From assembly GCA_021780105.1 (NCBI GenBank), contig JAJXZJ010000023.1, forward strand, positions 117,202 to 181,201: a stretch of DNA of 64,000 bases, written 5' to 3'. Both the position numbers and the translations under genes were made by a program. This document shows, piece after piece, positions 26,964 through 36,210 of the stretch (positions are counted from its first letter, which is position 1; each line of letters starts with the position of its first letter). A model generated the notes under the pieces. The model searched no databases and was not told the DNA's origin. It saw nothing but the letters and a program-made list of their open reading frames with translations. Source of the DNA: a bacterium (GTDB lineage Bacteria > Verrucomicrobiota > Verrucomicrobiia > Limisphaerales > J093).

Positions 26964-28433
26964 ATGGAACCGCTGAATCACTTCCTCCAGCGCCAGACGC
27001 GCCGCACATTTTTCAAAAGCACGGGTCTCGCCGCCGGCCGGATTGCGCTGGCGTCGCTCATGTTGCCGGGCCTGTTCGGCGCCGCGGCGGCGCCCCGGTC
27101 GCACGCCCACCCTGCGCTGCCCGGCCTGCCGCATTTCGCGCCGAAGGCCCGCCGCCTGATCTACCTGTTCATGAACGGCGCGCCGTCGCAGATTGACCTC
27201 TGGGATTACAAGCCGAAGATGCAGGCGCTGTTTAATGCGGACCTGCCGGACTCCATCCGCAACGGCCAGCGGCTGACGACGATGACCAGCGGCCAGAAGC
27301 GCTTCCCCGTCGCGCCTTCGATTTACCAGTTCGCCCCGCACGGCGAGTGCGGCACGCTGGTGAGCGAATTGCTCCCGCACACCGCGCAGACCGTGGACGA
27401 TCTCTGTGTTGTCAAGACCGTCTATACCGAGGCCATCAACCACGACCCCGCCTCGACTTACATCCTCACCGGCAATCAAATTCCTGGCAAGCCGAGCCTC
27501 GGCGCGTGGCTGTCCTACGGGCTGGGCAGCGAGGCGGACAACATGCCGGCGTTCGTGGTGATGACACCGCGGTGGTCGGCCAAGCGCGACGCGCAGGCCA
27601 TTTACCAGCGGTTGTGGGGCGCGGGCTTCCTGCCGTCGCAGCACCAGGGCGTGGCGTTGCGGCCGGCGGGCGACCCGGTGCTGTATCTGGACAATCCGCC
27701 CGGCGTGGACGCCGCCGCGCGGCGCGCGATGCTCGACGGTCTGGCGAAACTGAACCAGGCCAATTTCGAGCGCACCGGCGACCCCGAGGTCGAGACGCGG
27801 ATTTCCCAATACGAGATGGCGTTCCAGATGCAAACCTCGATGCCAGAACTGACGGACATTTCCGGCGAGCCGTCATCGGTGCTCGATCTCTACGGCCCCG
27901 ACGCGACCAAGCCCGGCACGTTCGCCTCCAGCGCGCTGCTGGCCCGCCGGCTGGCCGAGCGCGGCGTGCGCGTGGTGCAAATCCTCCACCGCGGCTGGGA
28001 CCACCACGGCGACCTGCCGCGCGACCTGCCACTCCAATGCCACGATGTGGACCAGCCCTGCCGGGCCTTGATCCTCGACCTCAAACAGCGCGGCATGTTG
28101 GACGACACGCTGGTCGTGTGGGGCGGCGAATTCGGCCGCACGATTTATTGTCAGAGCGACCTGAGCCACACCAACTACGGACGCGACCACCATCCGCGCT
28201 GTTTCACGATGTGGATGGCCGGCGGCGGCGTGAATGCCGGCACCGTCTTGGGCGAGACGGACGATTTCAGTTACAACGTGGTCCGCGACCCGGTTCACAT
28301 TCGCGATCTGAACGCGACCATTCTCCACCTCATGGGCATTGATCACCGCCTGCTGACCTACCGTTTTCAGGGCCTGGAACAAAAGCTGACCGGGCCGCAG
28401 GAAGCTTCCGTGGTCAAGGGCCTCCTCGCGTGA
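26964..28433 (+). CDS. DUF1501 family Tat-exported protein
   Basis: The 489-residue protein starts 3 nt after the PSD1 gene and belongs to DUF1501, a sulfatase/alkaline-phosphatase-fold family almost always paired with PSD1 proteins. A twin-arginine signal is visible ([13 protein letters not shown], then a hydrophobic run), so it is exported folded, probably with cofactor or metal. Family phrases include [39 protein letters not shown] and [17 protein letters not shown], the last with conserved His and Asp likely to bind metal. The reaction is unknown. It overlaps the next gene by 4 nt. Confidence 0.93.
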   Translation: MEPLNHFLQRQTRRTFFKSTGLAAGRIALASLMLPGLFGAAAAPRSHAHPALPGLPHFAPKARRLIYLFMNGAPSQIDLWDYKPKMQALFNADLPDSIRNGQRLTTMTSGQKRFPVAPSIYQFAPHGECGTLVSELLPHTAQTVDDLCVVKTVYTEAINHDPASTYILTGNQIPGKPSLGAWLSYGLGSEADNMPAFVVMTPRWSAKRDAQAIYQRLWGAGFLPSQHQGVALRPAGDPVLYLDNPPGVDAAARRAMLDGLAKLNQANFERTGDPEVETRISQYEMAFQMQTSMPELTDISGEPSSVLDLYGPDATKPGTFASSALLARRLAERGVRVVQILHRGWDHHGDLPRDLPLQCHDVDQPCRALILDLKQRGMLDDTLVVWGGEFGRTIYCQSDLSHTNYGRDHHPRCFTMWMAGGGVNAGTVLGETDDFSYNVVRDPVHIRDLNATILHLMGIDHRLLTYRFQGLEQKLTGPQEASVVKGLLA

Positions 28434-30124
28434 GCGGCCCGCCGGACATCGTGCTGTTTTTCGGGCGGCTGCATCCGCTGCTGGTGCATCTGCCCATTGG
28501 TTTCATCATTTTGCTCGCCTTGGTGGAGCTGGCCGCGTGTTTTCCCCGCTTCGCGAAACTGCGCGACAGCTCGGGTTTTATCCTGACGCTGGCCGCGCCG
28601 GCGGCGATCGTCACCGCGACGTGCGGCTGGCTGCTCTCGCTCGCGGGCGGCTACCAAGATCATCTGCTCGCCTGGCACAAGTGGATGGGCATCGCCACTG
28701 CCGGCGCCTGCACGCTGGCGGCCTTGTTGTATTTGCTCAAGTGGAAGCGGCTTTATCGCGTCTGCCTTGCCATCACGGCCGCCGTTCTGGTGGTCGCCAG
28801 CCATTTCGGCGGATCGCTCACGCACGGCAGCGACTATTTGGTGCGTTACGCCCCAGCGCCGCTTCGCGCCTGGCTGGGCGTCGCCCCCGATTTGGCGCCG
28901 TCTGGAAACAAATCCTTTTCTCTGGCAGACGCTCCGGTCTTTGCGGGTGTCATTCAACCGATCCTCCAGCAAAATTGTGTCGTCTGCCACGGACCGGAAA
29001 AAGCCAAGGCCGGCCTCCGGCTCGACTCGCTCCCAGGGCTGCTCAAAGGCAGCGAGAACGGCGCGGTCGTCGTCGCCGGCAAGACGGCGGACAGCGTCCT
29101 GCTCAAACGCGTGCTGCTGCCGCCGGACAGCGACGATCACATGCCGCCGGACGGCAAACCCCAGCCGTCCACCGACGATCTCGCGCTGTTGCAGTGGTGG
29201 GTCACCGCCGGCACGCCCGGCAACACGAGAGTCGGCGACCTGAAGCCGCCGGCCGACATCGAGCACATTTTGGAGGCCCGTTTGGGACCGCCCAAGGCGG
29301 CCATGAATGCCGCTCCGCCCAAGTCGCTGGCCGAGGTGTTGCCGTTGGCGAACCAGGTGGCGGACGACCTGAACATCTTGATCTCGCCGATCGCGCAAAA
29401 CGAGCCTTGGCTCCAGGCCAATGCCAGATCGGCCGGCACGAACTTTACGGACGCCACCCTGGCCAAACTCGCGCCGCTTGCCGCGAACCTCCGCTGGCTC
29501 GACCTGGCCGGCACGGGGGTCACCGACACCGGTTTGACGACCCTCGCAGCCATGCCGCACCTCACGCGCCTGCATCTGGAACGCACGGCCGCGACCGACG
29601 CCGGCCTCACGTCGCTCGCCGGTTTGCGCGAACTGGAATATTTGAACCTCTACGCCACCGCGGTTTCCGACGCCGGACTGAGGGCGCTCAAGGTTCTGCC
29701 GAAACTCCGGCAGCTTTACCTCTGGCAAACCAAGGTCACGGTGGACGCGGCCAAGGCGTTCGCCGACGCCCGCGTGGACCAGCGGCAACTGCAGGCATGG
29801 CGCGACGAAATCGAGCAGCTCCGCGCGAAGATCAAAGGCGGACAAATGCTGGTGGATCTGGGCACCGCCACAACGAACTCGACACCCGCCACCAACACGG
29901 CAACCGCCGCTGCATCTGTCGCCGCGGCGAAGCCGGCAAACACGGTCTGCCCGGTTTCCGGCCAGCCGGTGGATCCCGCCCAAACAGTGGTTTACGAAGG
30001 CCGGGTCGTGGCGTTCTGCTGCGGCGACTGCAAGGCGAAGTTTCAGCAGAACCCCAAGGCGTTCCTCGCCAAACTGAACCTCGTCGCCACGCCCGCCGGA
30101 ACAAACCAAGCCAAATCACCATGA
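28430..30124 (+). CDS. DUF2231 membrane / cytochrome c / leucine-rich repeat / YHS fusion protein
   Basis: This 564-residue protein strings four modules together. Residues 1-130 form a DUF2231 membrane domain with four helices ([13 protein letters not shown] at 13-25). A PSCyt1-like heme motif follows, NCVVCHG (Cys183, Cys186, His187), with [11 protein letters not shown] as the distal Met region. Residues about 340-440 are leucine-rich repeats of about 24 residues ([32 protein letters not shown]). Residues 507-549 are a YHS-like metal-binding domain ([20 protein letters not shown]). It begins at a GTG overlapping the DUF1501 stop by 4 nt and overlaps the next gene by 4 nt, so the operon is translationally coupled. 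It may carry electrons or sense metal at the membrane; this is inference. Confidence 0.88.
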   Translation: MSGPPDIVLFFGRLHPLLVHLPIGFIILLALVELAACFPRFAKLRDSSGFILTLAAPAAIVTATCGWLLSLAGGYQDHLLAWHKWMGIATAGACTLAALLYLLKWKRLYRVCLAITAAVLVVASHFGGSLTHGSDYLVRYAPAPLRAWLGVAPDLAPSGNKSFSLADAPVFAGVIQPILQQNCVVCHGPEKAKAGLRLDSLPGLLKGSENGAVVVAGKTADSVLLKRVLLPPDSDDHMPPDGKPQPSTDDLALLQWWVTAGTPGNTRVGDLKPPADIEHILEARLGPPKAAMNAAPPKSLAEVLPLANQVADDLNILISPIAQNEPWLQANARSAGTNFTDATLAKLAPLAANLRWLDLAGTGVTDTGLTTLAAMPHLTRLHLERTAATDAGLTSLAGLRELEYLNLYATAVSDAGLRALKVLPKLRQLYLWQTKVTVDAAKAFADARVDQRQLQAWRDEIEQLRAKIKGGQMLVDLGTATTNSTPATNTATAAASVAAAKPANTVCPVSGQPVDPAQTVVYEGRVVAFCCGDCKAKFQQNPKAFLAKLNLVATPAGTNQAKSP

Positions 30125-31158
30125 ACCGCCGCGATTTCCTGTTCACCGGCGCCTCGTTCGCCGCCGGCACCTTCGCCGGCCACGCGCACCCGCACGAGCA
30201 CCATTTCCCCGACCCGAACCTCGAACTGGTCGCCGACACACAGACGCCGCCCGCCGGGCCGATCATCAGCGGCGCGGGCGAATTTCGCTACGAGTATGTG
30301 CCCGGCAAACTCGTCCTGCCACCGGAAGTCAAAATGAAGAACGGCCACGGCCTGTGCCGCGACACGGCGGGAAACATTTACTTCACGTTTGAACCGGAGG
30401 CCGTCGCGCCGGACACGCGCTGCCTCGTGCGGTTTGCGGCTGACGGCACCAATCCCGTGTTGCTCGGCGGCGACAACGCGCTCGCGCACGGCGTGCCGCA
30501 CGGATTGAACATTCACGTTGATCCGGACGGCAAGCCGGTGCTTTACCACGCCAACAACGACGCCACAGTCCACAAAACCACGCTCGACGGCCGGGTGCTC
30601 TGGACACAGAAGTGGTCGGAACAAATGGGGAATTACAAGCCCACGGACGCCGTCGTCGCGCCCGGGGCGGATCGCGTCGTGGTGGCCGATGGTTACGGCA
30701 GCAGCATGATTCACGAGTTGAAGACTGCCGACGGCGTGTATGCCGGCAAGTCCTGGGGCGGCCTCGGCACGGCGCACGGGCGGTTCAACTGCCCGCACGG
30801 CATCACCTACGACCCGCGGCGCCGATTGCTGCTGACCGCCGATCGCGGGAACAAACGGCTCGAATATTTCACGCCGGACGGGTTTTACCACAGCACGATC
30901 GAAGCGAAGGAGATCACCGCGCCGTGCAATGCCGACATTTGGGGCGACTACGTCCTGGTGCCGGATTTGAACGGCCCGCTCGTCGTCCTCGACAAGGACA
31001 ACCGGGTCGTTTCGGTGATCGAATCCGGCAAATTACTTGGCGCCAATGGTTTCAAGCACCCGCACGACGCCATCTGGCTGGCCAACGGCGACATCGCGGC
31101 GTGCTTCTGGAATCCCGGCCGCATTGCCTATTGGCGGCGCCTGCCGGCCACCGCCTGA
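30121..31158 (+). CDS. Tat-exported NHL-type beta-propeller protein
   Basis: The 345-residue protein begins with a twin-arginine-like signal ([18 protein letters not shown]) followed by a His-rich stretch (HAHPHEHHF). The rest is built of repeated beta-propeller blades of NHL/SMP-30 style: GLCRDTAGNIYFTF, GLNIHVDPDGKPVLYH, GITYDPRRRLLLTADRGN, DAIWLANGDIAACFW. Such proteins bind substrates or act as lactonase-like enzymes; no catalytic set is certain here. The start overlaps the fusion gene stop (ATGA). It is the last gene of the PSD1 operon; no terminator was seen after it. Confidence 0.82.
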   Translation: MNRRDFLFTGASFAAGTFAGHAHPHEHHFPDPNLELVADTQTPPAGPIISGAGEFRYEYVPGKLVLPPEVKMKNGHGLCRDTAGNIYFTFEPEAVAPDTRCLVRFAADGTNPVLLGGDNALAHGVPHGLNIHVDPDGKPVLYHANNDATVHKTTLDGRVLWTQKWSEQMGNYKPTDAVVAPGADRVVVADGYGSSMIHELKTADGVYAGKSWGGLGTAHGRFNCPHGITYDPRRRLLLTADRGNKRLEYFTPDGFYHSTIEAKEITAPCNADIWGDYVLVPDLNGPLVVLDKDNRVVSVIESGKLLGANGFKHPHDAIWLANGDIAACFWNPGRIAYWRRLPATA

Positions 31159-31284
31159 AGCGCACGTCGTGTCCGCCCCGCCGGGCCATTGCGCGCCGCT
31201 GCAAAGCTGGCCGGACCGGGCCTGCCCGGCGAGTGAGTTTTTGCTCGCCGCCCGCCGGCGCAAAACCGTATTAGTCTATCCCCG

Positions 31285-32691
31285 ATGAAGTCGCTGTTGC
31301 TCAGCCAGGGGCGGGTTGTGGACCCCAGTCAGAAACTGGACGCCGTCGCCGACGTGCTGCTCGTGGACGGCCGGGTGGCCGCCGTGGGCAAGGATGCCGC
31401 CACCCGGGCACCGGCCGACACGGAGCGGCTTGACGTGGCGGGCAAGGTGGTTTGCCCGGGGCTGATTGACCTGCACGTCCACCTGCGCGAACCGGGCCAG
31501 AATCTGAAGGAAACCATCGCCACCGGCACGGCGGCGGCGGCGCACGGAGGGTTTACGTCGGTCGTGTGCATGCCGAACACGGCGCCCGCCATTGACAATC
31601 CCAGCACGGTGGCGTGGATTCGCGACCGGGCGCTGGAACGGGCCGTCGTCAACGTGTTCGTTGCCGGCGCCATCAGCAAGGGCATCGCCGGGGAGGAACT
31701 CGCCACGATCGGTTCGTTGAAAAAAGCGGGCGTGGTCGCCATCACCGACGACGGCCACTGCATCCAGAATCACGAGTTGATGCGCCGCGCGCTGGAATAC
31801 GCCACGATGCTGGACCTGCCGGTCATGGATCATTGCCAGGATTATTCGCTGGTGACGGACGGCGTGATGCACGAGGGCTTCTACAGCACAATGCTCGGCC
31901 TGCGCGGCTGGCCGTCGGAAGGCGAGGAAATGATCGTCGCGCGCAACATCCTGCTGGCCGAGCGGACCGGGGCGCGCGTGCATTGCCAGCATCTCAGCGC
32001 CGCGGACAGTGTTCGCCTGATTCGTGAGGCCAAGCGCCGGGGCGTGCCGGTCAGCGCGGAAGCCTGCCCCCACCATTTCACGCTCACCGACGCCGCGGTG
32101 GCCGGCAGCGAGGTCTTTTGGCGGGCGGACGGCAAGGGGCTTTTGCCCGGCGTGAAGGCCGGCGCGGCTCTGCCGGCATGGCCGGGCTACGACACAAATT
32201 TCAAGATGAACCCGCCGTTGCGCACGGCGCGGGATCGCGAGGCCATTCTGGAAGGCATTGCCGACGGGACAATCGAGATTCTCGCCAGCGATCACGCGCC
32301 GCACTGCAATTATGAGAAGGAAGTCGAGTTCGACTACGCGCCGTTCGGCATCACCGGTCTGGAAACCGAACTGGCGCTGGCCTTGATGCAACTCCACCAT
32401 TGGGGGCGGATGCCGCTGACGGATGTGATCGCGCGCTTCACCACCGGTCCCGCGCGGCTGCTGAAACTGGCCGGCAAAGGCGCGCTCGCCGCGGGCGCGG
32501 ACGCGGACGTGACGGTGTTCGATCCGGACGCGGAATGGGTGTTCACGCGCGAGGCAACGGCCAGCCGGTCTCAGAACAGCCCGTTCTACGGCTGGCCGTT
32601 GCGCGGCCGGCCCCTGGCCACCATCGTCGCCGGCAAAATCGTCTGGCATGACCCGACGCTTGATGCTAAAGGTAATCATCCGTCGAGCTAA
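31285..32691 (+). CDS. pyrC: Dihydroorotase (class I)
   Basis: This enzyme closes carbamoyl-aspartate to dihydroorotate in pyrimidine synthesis. The 468-residue length and motifs match class I dihydroorotase: zinc ligands His64 and His66 in IDLHVHLREPG, the bridging Asp in AITDDGHCI, His in MDHCQDYS and CQHLSAAD, and the catalytic Asp in ILASDHAPH. NPPLRTARDR and FGITGLETELAL are also typical. The usual partner pyrB is not in the window. A -10-like TAGTCT lies 7 nt before the ATG but lacks a clear -35. carA, another pyrimidine gene, lies 0.6 kb downstream. Confidence 0.95.
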   Translation: MKSLLLSQGRVVDPSQKLDAVADVLLVDGRVAAVGKDAATRAPADTERLDVAGKVVCPGLIDLHVHLREPGQNLKETIATGTAAAAHGGFTSVVCMPNTAPAIDNPSTVAWIRDRALERAVVNVFVAGAISKGIAGEELATIGSLKKAGVVAITDDGHCIQNHELMRRALEYATMLDLPVMDHCQDYSLVTDGVMHEGFYSTMLGLRGWPSEGEEMIVARNILLAERTGARVHCQHLSAADSVRLIREAKRRGVPVSAEACPHHFTLTDAAVAGSEVFWRADGKGLLPGVKAGAALPAWPGYDTNFKMNPPLRTARDREAILEGIADGTIEILASDHAPHCNYEKEVEFDYAPFGITGLETELALALMQLHHWGRMPLTDVIARFTTGPARLLKLAGKGALAAGADADVTVFDPDAEWVFTREATASRSQNSPFYGWPLRGRPLATIVAGKIVWHDPTLDAKGNHPSS

Positions 32692-32728
32692 ACGGCGGAA
32701 GACGAAACCATACCAATTAACGAATTGC

Positions 32729-33169
32729 ATGAAGAACATATTGCTGACTTTGGTGGCGGGCCTGGCTGTCTGGAGCCTGAGCGCCGCGGAATTGAACTGG
32801 ACGACCGACCTGGCCAAGGCCGAGGCGGCTGCCAAGAAGGACAACAAGCTCGTGCTGCTCGACTTCACCGGCTCGGACTGGTGCCCGTGGTGCATCAAGT
32901 TTGAGAAGGAGGTGCTGTCCACCGACGAGTTCGCCAAGTATGCCCAGGCCAACCTCGAACTGGTGATGGTGGACTTCCCCCGCAGCAAGGCCCAGACCGA
33001 CGAGTTGAAGCAGGCGAACAAATCCCTAAAGGACAAATACAAGATCGAAGGCTTTCCGACCTACGTCGTGCTCAACACGGAGGGCAAGGAAATCGGCCGG
33101 CAGGTCGGTTACGAAAAGGGCGGCCCGAAGGTGTTCATCAAACAACTGGACGGTTTCAAATCAAAGTAG
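32729..33169 (+). CDS. Exported thioredoxin-like protein
   Basis: The 146-residue protein has a signal peptide (MKNILLTLVAGLAVWSLSAA) and a thioredoxin fold with the active site TGSDWCPWCIKFEKEV (CxxC near residues 49-52) and cis-proline loop IEGFPTYVVLN. It resembles the thioredoxin_7/DUF255-like group found beside diverse genes in this phylum and would act as a periplasmic disulfide reductase or isomerase. The ATG at 32729 is set by the signal peptide. It starts 37 nt after pyrC and ends at a strong terminator, so pyrC and this gene probably form one transcript. Confidence 0.85.
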   Translation: MKNILLTLVAGLAVWSLSAAELNWTTDLAKAEAAAKKDNKLVLLDFTGSDWCPWCIKFEKEVLSTDEFAKYAQANLELVMVDFPRSKAQTDELKQANKSLKDKYKIEGFPTYVVLNTEGKEIGRQVGYEKGGPKVFIKQLDGFKSK

Positions 33170-33194
33170 CGCCTCCGGTTGAATGGCGTGACCA

Positions 33195-33223
33195 GGCGCG
33201 GCGCACCGCCGCGCCCTTTTTTT
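33195..33223 (+). terminator. Rho-independent terminator after the thioredoxin-like gene
   Basis: GGCGCGGCG (33195-33203) and CGCCGCGCC (33207-33215) form a perfect 9-bp GC stem with a 3-nt loop, followed by C and seven T residues (33217-33223). It isolates the pyrC unit from carA. Confidence 0.9.
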
Positions 33224-33232
33224 GCTTAACTC

Positions 33233-33260
33233 TTGACCGAACCGCCCCCGGCCCTAGCAT
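33233..33260 (+). promoter_or_regulatory. Putative carA promoter
   Basis: TTGACC (33233-33238), 16 nt, TAGCAT (33255-33260), placed just after the terminator and 24 nt before the ATG of carA. Confidence 0.5.
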
Positions 33261-33284
33261 CCGCCGGTTACGTTGGTGATTCCA

Positions 33285-34445
33285 ATGAAGGCAATTCTGG
33301 CTCTGGAAGACGGCACGGTCTTTGAAGGCTCGGCTTTTGGCGCACGCACCACGGCGTGCGGCGAGGTGTGCTTCAACACGTCCATGACCGGCTATCAGGA
33401 AATCCTCACCGATCCTTCCTACAAGGGCCAGATCGTGACGATGACGTATCCGCATATCGGCAACTATGGCGTCAACACGCTGGACGTTGAGTCGTGGCAG
33501 CCGCACGTCGCCGGGTTTGTGGTGCGGGAGGTTTCCCCGGTGGTCAGCAACTGGCGGGCGGAGGCCTCGCTGCCCGATTACCTGGAGAAGCACGGCATTC
33601 CCGGCATTCAAGGCGTGGACACCCGGGCGCTGACCAAGAAACTGCGCGTCCGCGGCGCCATGAACGGGCTGATTTCCACCGAAGGTTTGTCCGCCGGCGA
33701 AGCCGTGGCGCGCGCGCGCGCCTGGCCCGGCCTGCTCGGCGTGGACTACGTGAAGGAAGTCACGCATCCCGAGGTCTTTGTGTGGGACGAGCGGGACGAA
33801 CACAGCGCCAATTTCCGGCTCGTCTCCGGGCCGGACGAAGCGGACGGCAGGAGCGTGCGCGAACCGCTCGCGCCGGCCGAGATTCCCATCGTTGCCTACG
33901 ATTTTGGCATCAAATACAACATCCTCCGCCGGCTGCGCCAGCATGGCTTTCGCCCCACCGTGGTGCCGGCCAACACGCCGGCAGCGGAGGCCTTGCGCCA
34001 CCGGCCGGCCGGCGTATTCCTCTCGAACGGCCCCGGCGACCCGGCGGCGCTGGGTTACGCCGTGCAGGCCGTGGCCGACCTCATCCGGCACGGCATCCCG
34101 ATTTTCGGCATTTGTCTGGGCCACCAGATTCTGGGCCAGGCGCTCGGCGGCCGGACGTTCAAACTGAAATTCGGCCACCGCGGGGCCAACCAGCCGGTCA
34201 AAGACCTGGAAACCGACCGCGTGGAAATCACCTCGCAAAACCACGGCTTTGCGGTGGACGCGGCCTCGCTGCCCACGGACGTGGCGGTCAACCGCATCAA
34301 CCTGAACGACCAGACCGTGGAGGGCTTCCGGCACAAAACAAAGCCGCTTTTTTGCGTGCAATACCATCCGGAGGCTTCGCCGGGACCGCACGATTCCACC
34401 CCGCTGTTCGCCGAGTTTCGCGCGTTGGTGGAGCGACACGGCTGA
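33285..34445 (+). CDS. carA: Carbamoyl-phosphate synthase small subunit
   Basis: This is the glutaminase subunit that feeds ammonia to CarB for carbamoyl phosphate, used in pyrimidine and arginine synthesis. The 386 residues match the family length. The N-terminal CPSase_sm domain ([39 protein letters not shown]) is followed by a class I glutamine amidotransferase domain with Cys277 ([11 protein letters not shown]), His361 and Glu363 ([10 protein letters not shown]). The ATG at 33285 is preferred over in-frame TTG and GTG codons just upstream. carB is not in the window. The FHA gene downstream has its own promoter. Confidence 0.97.
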   Translation: MKAILALEDGTVFEGSAFGARTTACGEVCFNTSMTGYQEILTDPSYKGQIVTMTYPHIGNYGVNTLDVESWQPHVAGFVVREVSPVVSNWRAEASLPDYLEKHGIPGIQGVDTRALTKKLRVRGAMNGLISTEGLSAGEAVARARAWPGLLGVDYVKEVTHPEVFVWDERDEHSANFRLVSGPDEADGRSVREPLAPAEIPIVAYDFGIKYNILRRLRQHGFRPTVVPANTPAAEALRHRPAGVFLSNGPGDPAALGYAVQAVADLIRHGIPIFGICLGHQILGQALGGRTFKLKFGHRGANQPVKDLETDRVEITSQNHGFAVDAASLPTDVAVNRINLNDQTVEGFRHKTKPLFCVQYHPEASPGPHDSTPLFAEFRALVERHG

Positions 34446-34481
34446 ACGCGCCGGCCGTCCGCGAGATTACCCAGAAACCGT

Positions 34482-34509
34482 TTGACTTGGAATTCTTACC
34501 AGCGATAAT
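34482..34509 (+). promoter_or_regulatory. Promoter of the FHA-domain membrane protein gene
   Basis: TTGACT (34482-34487), 16 nt, GATAAT (34504-34509), close to the sigma-70 consensus, with a start near 34516 and about 14 nt to the ATG at 34530. It is one of the clearest promoters in the window. Confidence 0.65.
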
Positions 34510-34529
34510 CGCCCCCAACGAACCGACCT

Positions 34530-35045
34530 ATGGCCAAGCTAGTTGTGCTCACCGAAGGCTTCGCAGGCAAGATCTGCGAATTGACCGTTGAGCGCACCAC
34601 CATCGGCCGTTTGGAGGATAATGCCTTCCAAATTGCCGAGTCCTCCGTTTCCAGCCACCACTGCGAAGTGTTGTTGCGGGGCAACGACGTTGTCATCAAG
34701 GACCTCAACTCGACCAACGGCACGTTTATCAATGGCGAGCCGATCAAGGAAAGCGTGCTCAAGCCGGGCCAGACGCTCCGGTTGGGTCAGGTGGAGTTGA
34801 AGCTGGAAAATGGCAAGGTCGCGCCGCTCCCGGCGGCGCCCGGCAAGAAACAGCTCGACCACACCATGCCGATTCCCGGCGGCGTGAAATTGAACGAGCT
34901 GGAGCAAGGCGGTCACGCGGTCGGCTCGCCTTTTGCCAAGAAGAGCAACAAGGCGAACAAGGCCTTCCTCTACGGTGGGCTGGTGCTCGGAGCCATCATC
35001 ATCGCCCTGATCGCCTATTCCCTCCTGCAGATTCAAAACCACTGA
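34530..35045 (+). CDS. FHA-domain protein with C-terminal membrane anchor
   Basis: The 171-residue protein has an FHA domain over about residues 1-95, with the phosphothreonine-binding pattern IGRLEDNAF, SSVSSHHCEV and DLNSTNGTFING. A Pro/Lys-rich linker follows, and residues about 147-167 form one membrane helix (FLYGGLVLGAIIIALIAYSLL). FHA domains bind phosphothreonine on partners, so the protein likely recruits phosphorylated proteins to the inner membrane. No Ser/Thr kinase gene is nearby. The promoter is strong. It is convergent with hemB. Confidence 0.85.
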   Translation: MAKLVVLTEGFAGKICELTVERTTIGRLEDNAFQIAESSVSSHHCEVLLRGNDVVIKDLNSTNGTFINGEPIKESVLKPGQTLRLGQVELKLENGKVAPLPAAPGKKQLDHTMPIPGGVKLNELEQGGHAVGSPFAKKSNKANKAFLYGGLVLGAIIIALIAYSLLQIQNH

Positions 35046-35089
35046 GGGGCAGGAGCCGCCGGCACGAGAGCCGGAAGTTGAACCGCAGA

Positions 35090-36097
35090 TCAGCCGTCGC
35101 GCAACCAGTTCGCCGCATCCACGGCGGAATAGGTGATGAGGATGTCAGCCCCGGCCCGGCGCAACGCAAGCAAGCCCTCCAGCGTTACGGCCTTTTCGTC
35201 AATCCAGCCATTGGCCGCCGCCGCCTTGATCATGGAATACTCGCCGCTCACGGCGTAGGCCGCAGTCGGCAGACCGAATTCCGCCTTCACCCGGTAAAGC
35301 ACGTCGAGATACGCCAGCGCCGGCTTCACCATGACGATGTCCGCACCCTCCCGGATGTCCAACGCCACTTCGCGCAAGGCTTCCGCCGCATTCGCCGCGT
35401 CCATCTGGTAACTGCGCCGGTCGCCGAACTTCGGCGTGGATTCCGCCGCCTCGCGGAACGGCCCGTAAAACGCCGACGCGAATTTCGCCGCGTAGGACAT
35501 GATCGGCGTTTCGGCAAGGCCCGCCGCGTCCAACGCCGCGCGGATCGCGGCCACGCGACCGTCCATCATGTCGCTCGGCGCCACGATGTCAGCACCGGCT
35601 TCGGCGTGGCTCACGGCCGACTGGGCCAGGATTTTAAGCGTCGGATCGTTCAAGACGCGGGCGCCGCGCGGACCGGTTTGCACGACGCCGCAATGCCCGT
35701 GGCTCATGTATTCGCACAGACAGACATCGGTGATCACCAGCAACGAAGGCAGTTCCTTTTTCAGCAACCGGAGGGCCTGCTGGACGATGCCGTTCCGGGC
35801 AAAGGCGCCCGAGGCCTTCTCGTCCTTGCGCTCCGGAATGCCAAACAGGAGGACCGCCGGCACGCCGGCCGCGTGGGCCGCGGAGGCCTCCCGGAGCAAT
35901 TCGTCCGGCGAAAGCTGGCACACGCCCGGCATTGCGGCGATCGGCTGGCGCAGTTTGCGTCCGGCGCGCACGAACAGCGGCAGCACGAGCTGCCCGGCGG
36001 CAAGACGGGTTTCCGCCACCAGCCGCCGCAGCGCAGGTGACTGGCGCAGCCGCCGCGGGCGCGCCACCGGGAACTGGCTCAACACGGTCGAATTCAT
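35090..36097 (-). CDS. hemB: Delta-aminolevulinic acid dehydratase (porphobilinogen synthase)
   Basis: This enzyme joins two 5-aminolevulinate molecules to porphobilinogen in heme synthesis. The 335 residues carry both Schiff-base lysines, Lys205 (SYAAKFASAFYGPF) and Lys258 (VMVKPALAYLD). The metal site DVCLCEYMSHGHCG has three cysteines (126, 128, 136), which marks the zinc-dependent type. APSDMMDGRV and AVSGEYSMIKAAA are also typical. The ATG at 36097 is preferred; it has a promoter whose -10 lies 7 nt upstream. The heme product is consistent with the c-type cytochromes encoded at 23.8-30.1 kb, but nothing links the genes directly. Confidence 0.97.
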   Translation of the reverse strand: MNSTVLSQFPVARPRRLRQSPALRRLVAETRLAAGQLVLPLFVRAGRKLRQPIAAMPGVCQLSPDELLREASAAHAAGVPAVLLFGIPERKDEKASGAFARNGIVQQALRLLKKELPSLLVITDVCLCEYMSHGHCGVVQTGPRGARVLNDPTLKILAQSAVSHAEAGADIVAPSDMMDGRVAAIRAALDAAGLAETPIMSYAAKFASAFYGPFREAAESTPKFGDRRSYQMDAANAAEALREVALDIREGADIVMVKPALAYLDVLYRVKAEFGLPTAAYAVSGEYSMIKAAAANGWIDEKAVTLEGLLALRRAGADILITYSAVDAANWLRDG

Positions 36098-36104
36098 GCC
36101 GGCC

Positions 36105-36132
36105 AATCTAGGCGTCGCCATTCCGGTGCCAA
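36105..36132 (-). promoter_or_regulatory. Leaderless-type hemB promoter
   Basis: Reading the minus strand: TTGGCA (complement of 36127-36132), 16 nt, TAGATT (complement of 36105-36110), then 7 nt to the hemB ATG. Confidence 0.55.
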
Positions 36133-36176
36133 TCGAAAAATTGCGCCCGCGCGCCCGCCCCGCCCCCGCTTTCGGG

Positions 36177-36204
36177 TTGGCAAGCAGGCCGGCCAGGCTA
36201 CGCT
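36177..36204 (+). promoter_or_regulatory. Leaderless-type promoter of the DUF4230 gene
   Basis: TTGGCA (36177-36182), 16 nt, TACGCT (36199-36204), then 6 nt to the ATG at 36211. It is divergent from the hemB promoter and shares its exact -35 and spacing. Confidence 0.5.
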
Positions 36205-36210
36205 GGTGCC

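Noticed and set aside
31226..31249. Hairpin CGGCGAG with 10-nt loop containing five T residues before pyrC
   Set aside because: The T run is in the loop and not after the stem, so it is not a terminator. No known riboswitch or attenuator shape could be supported.
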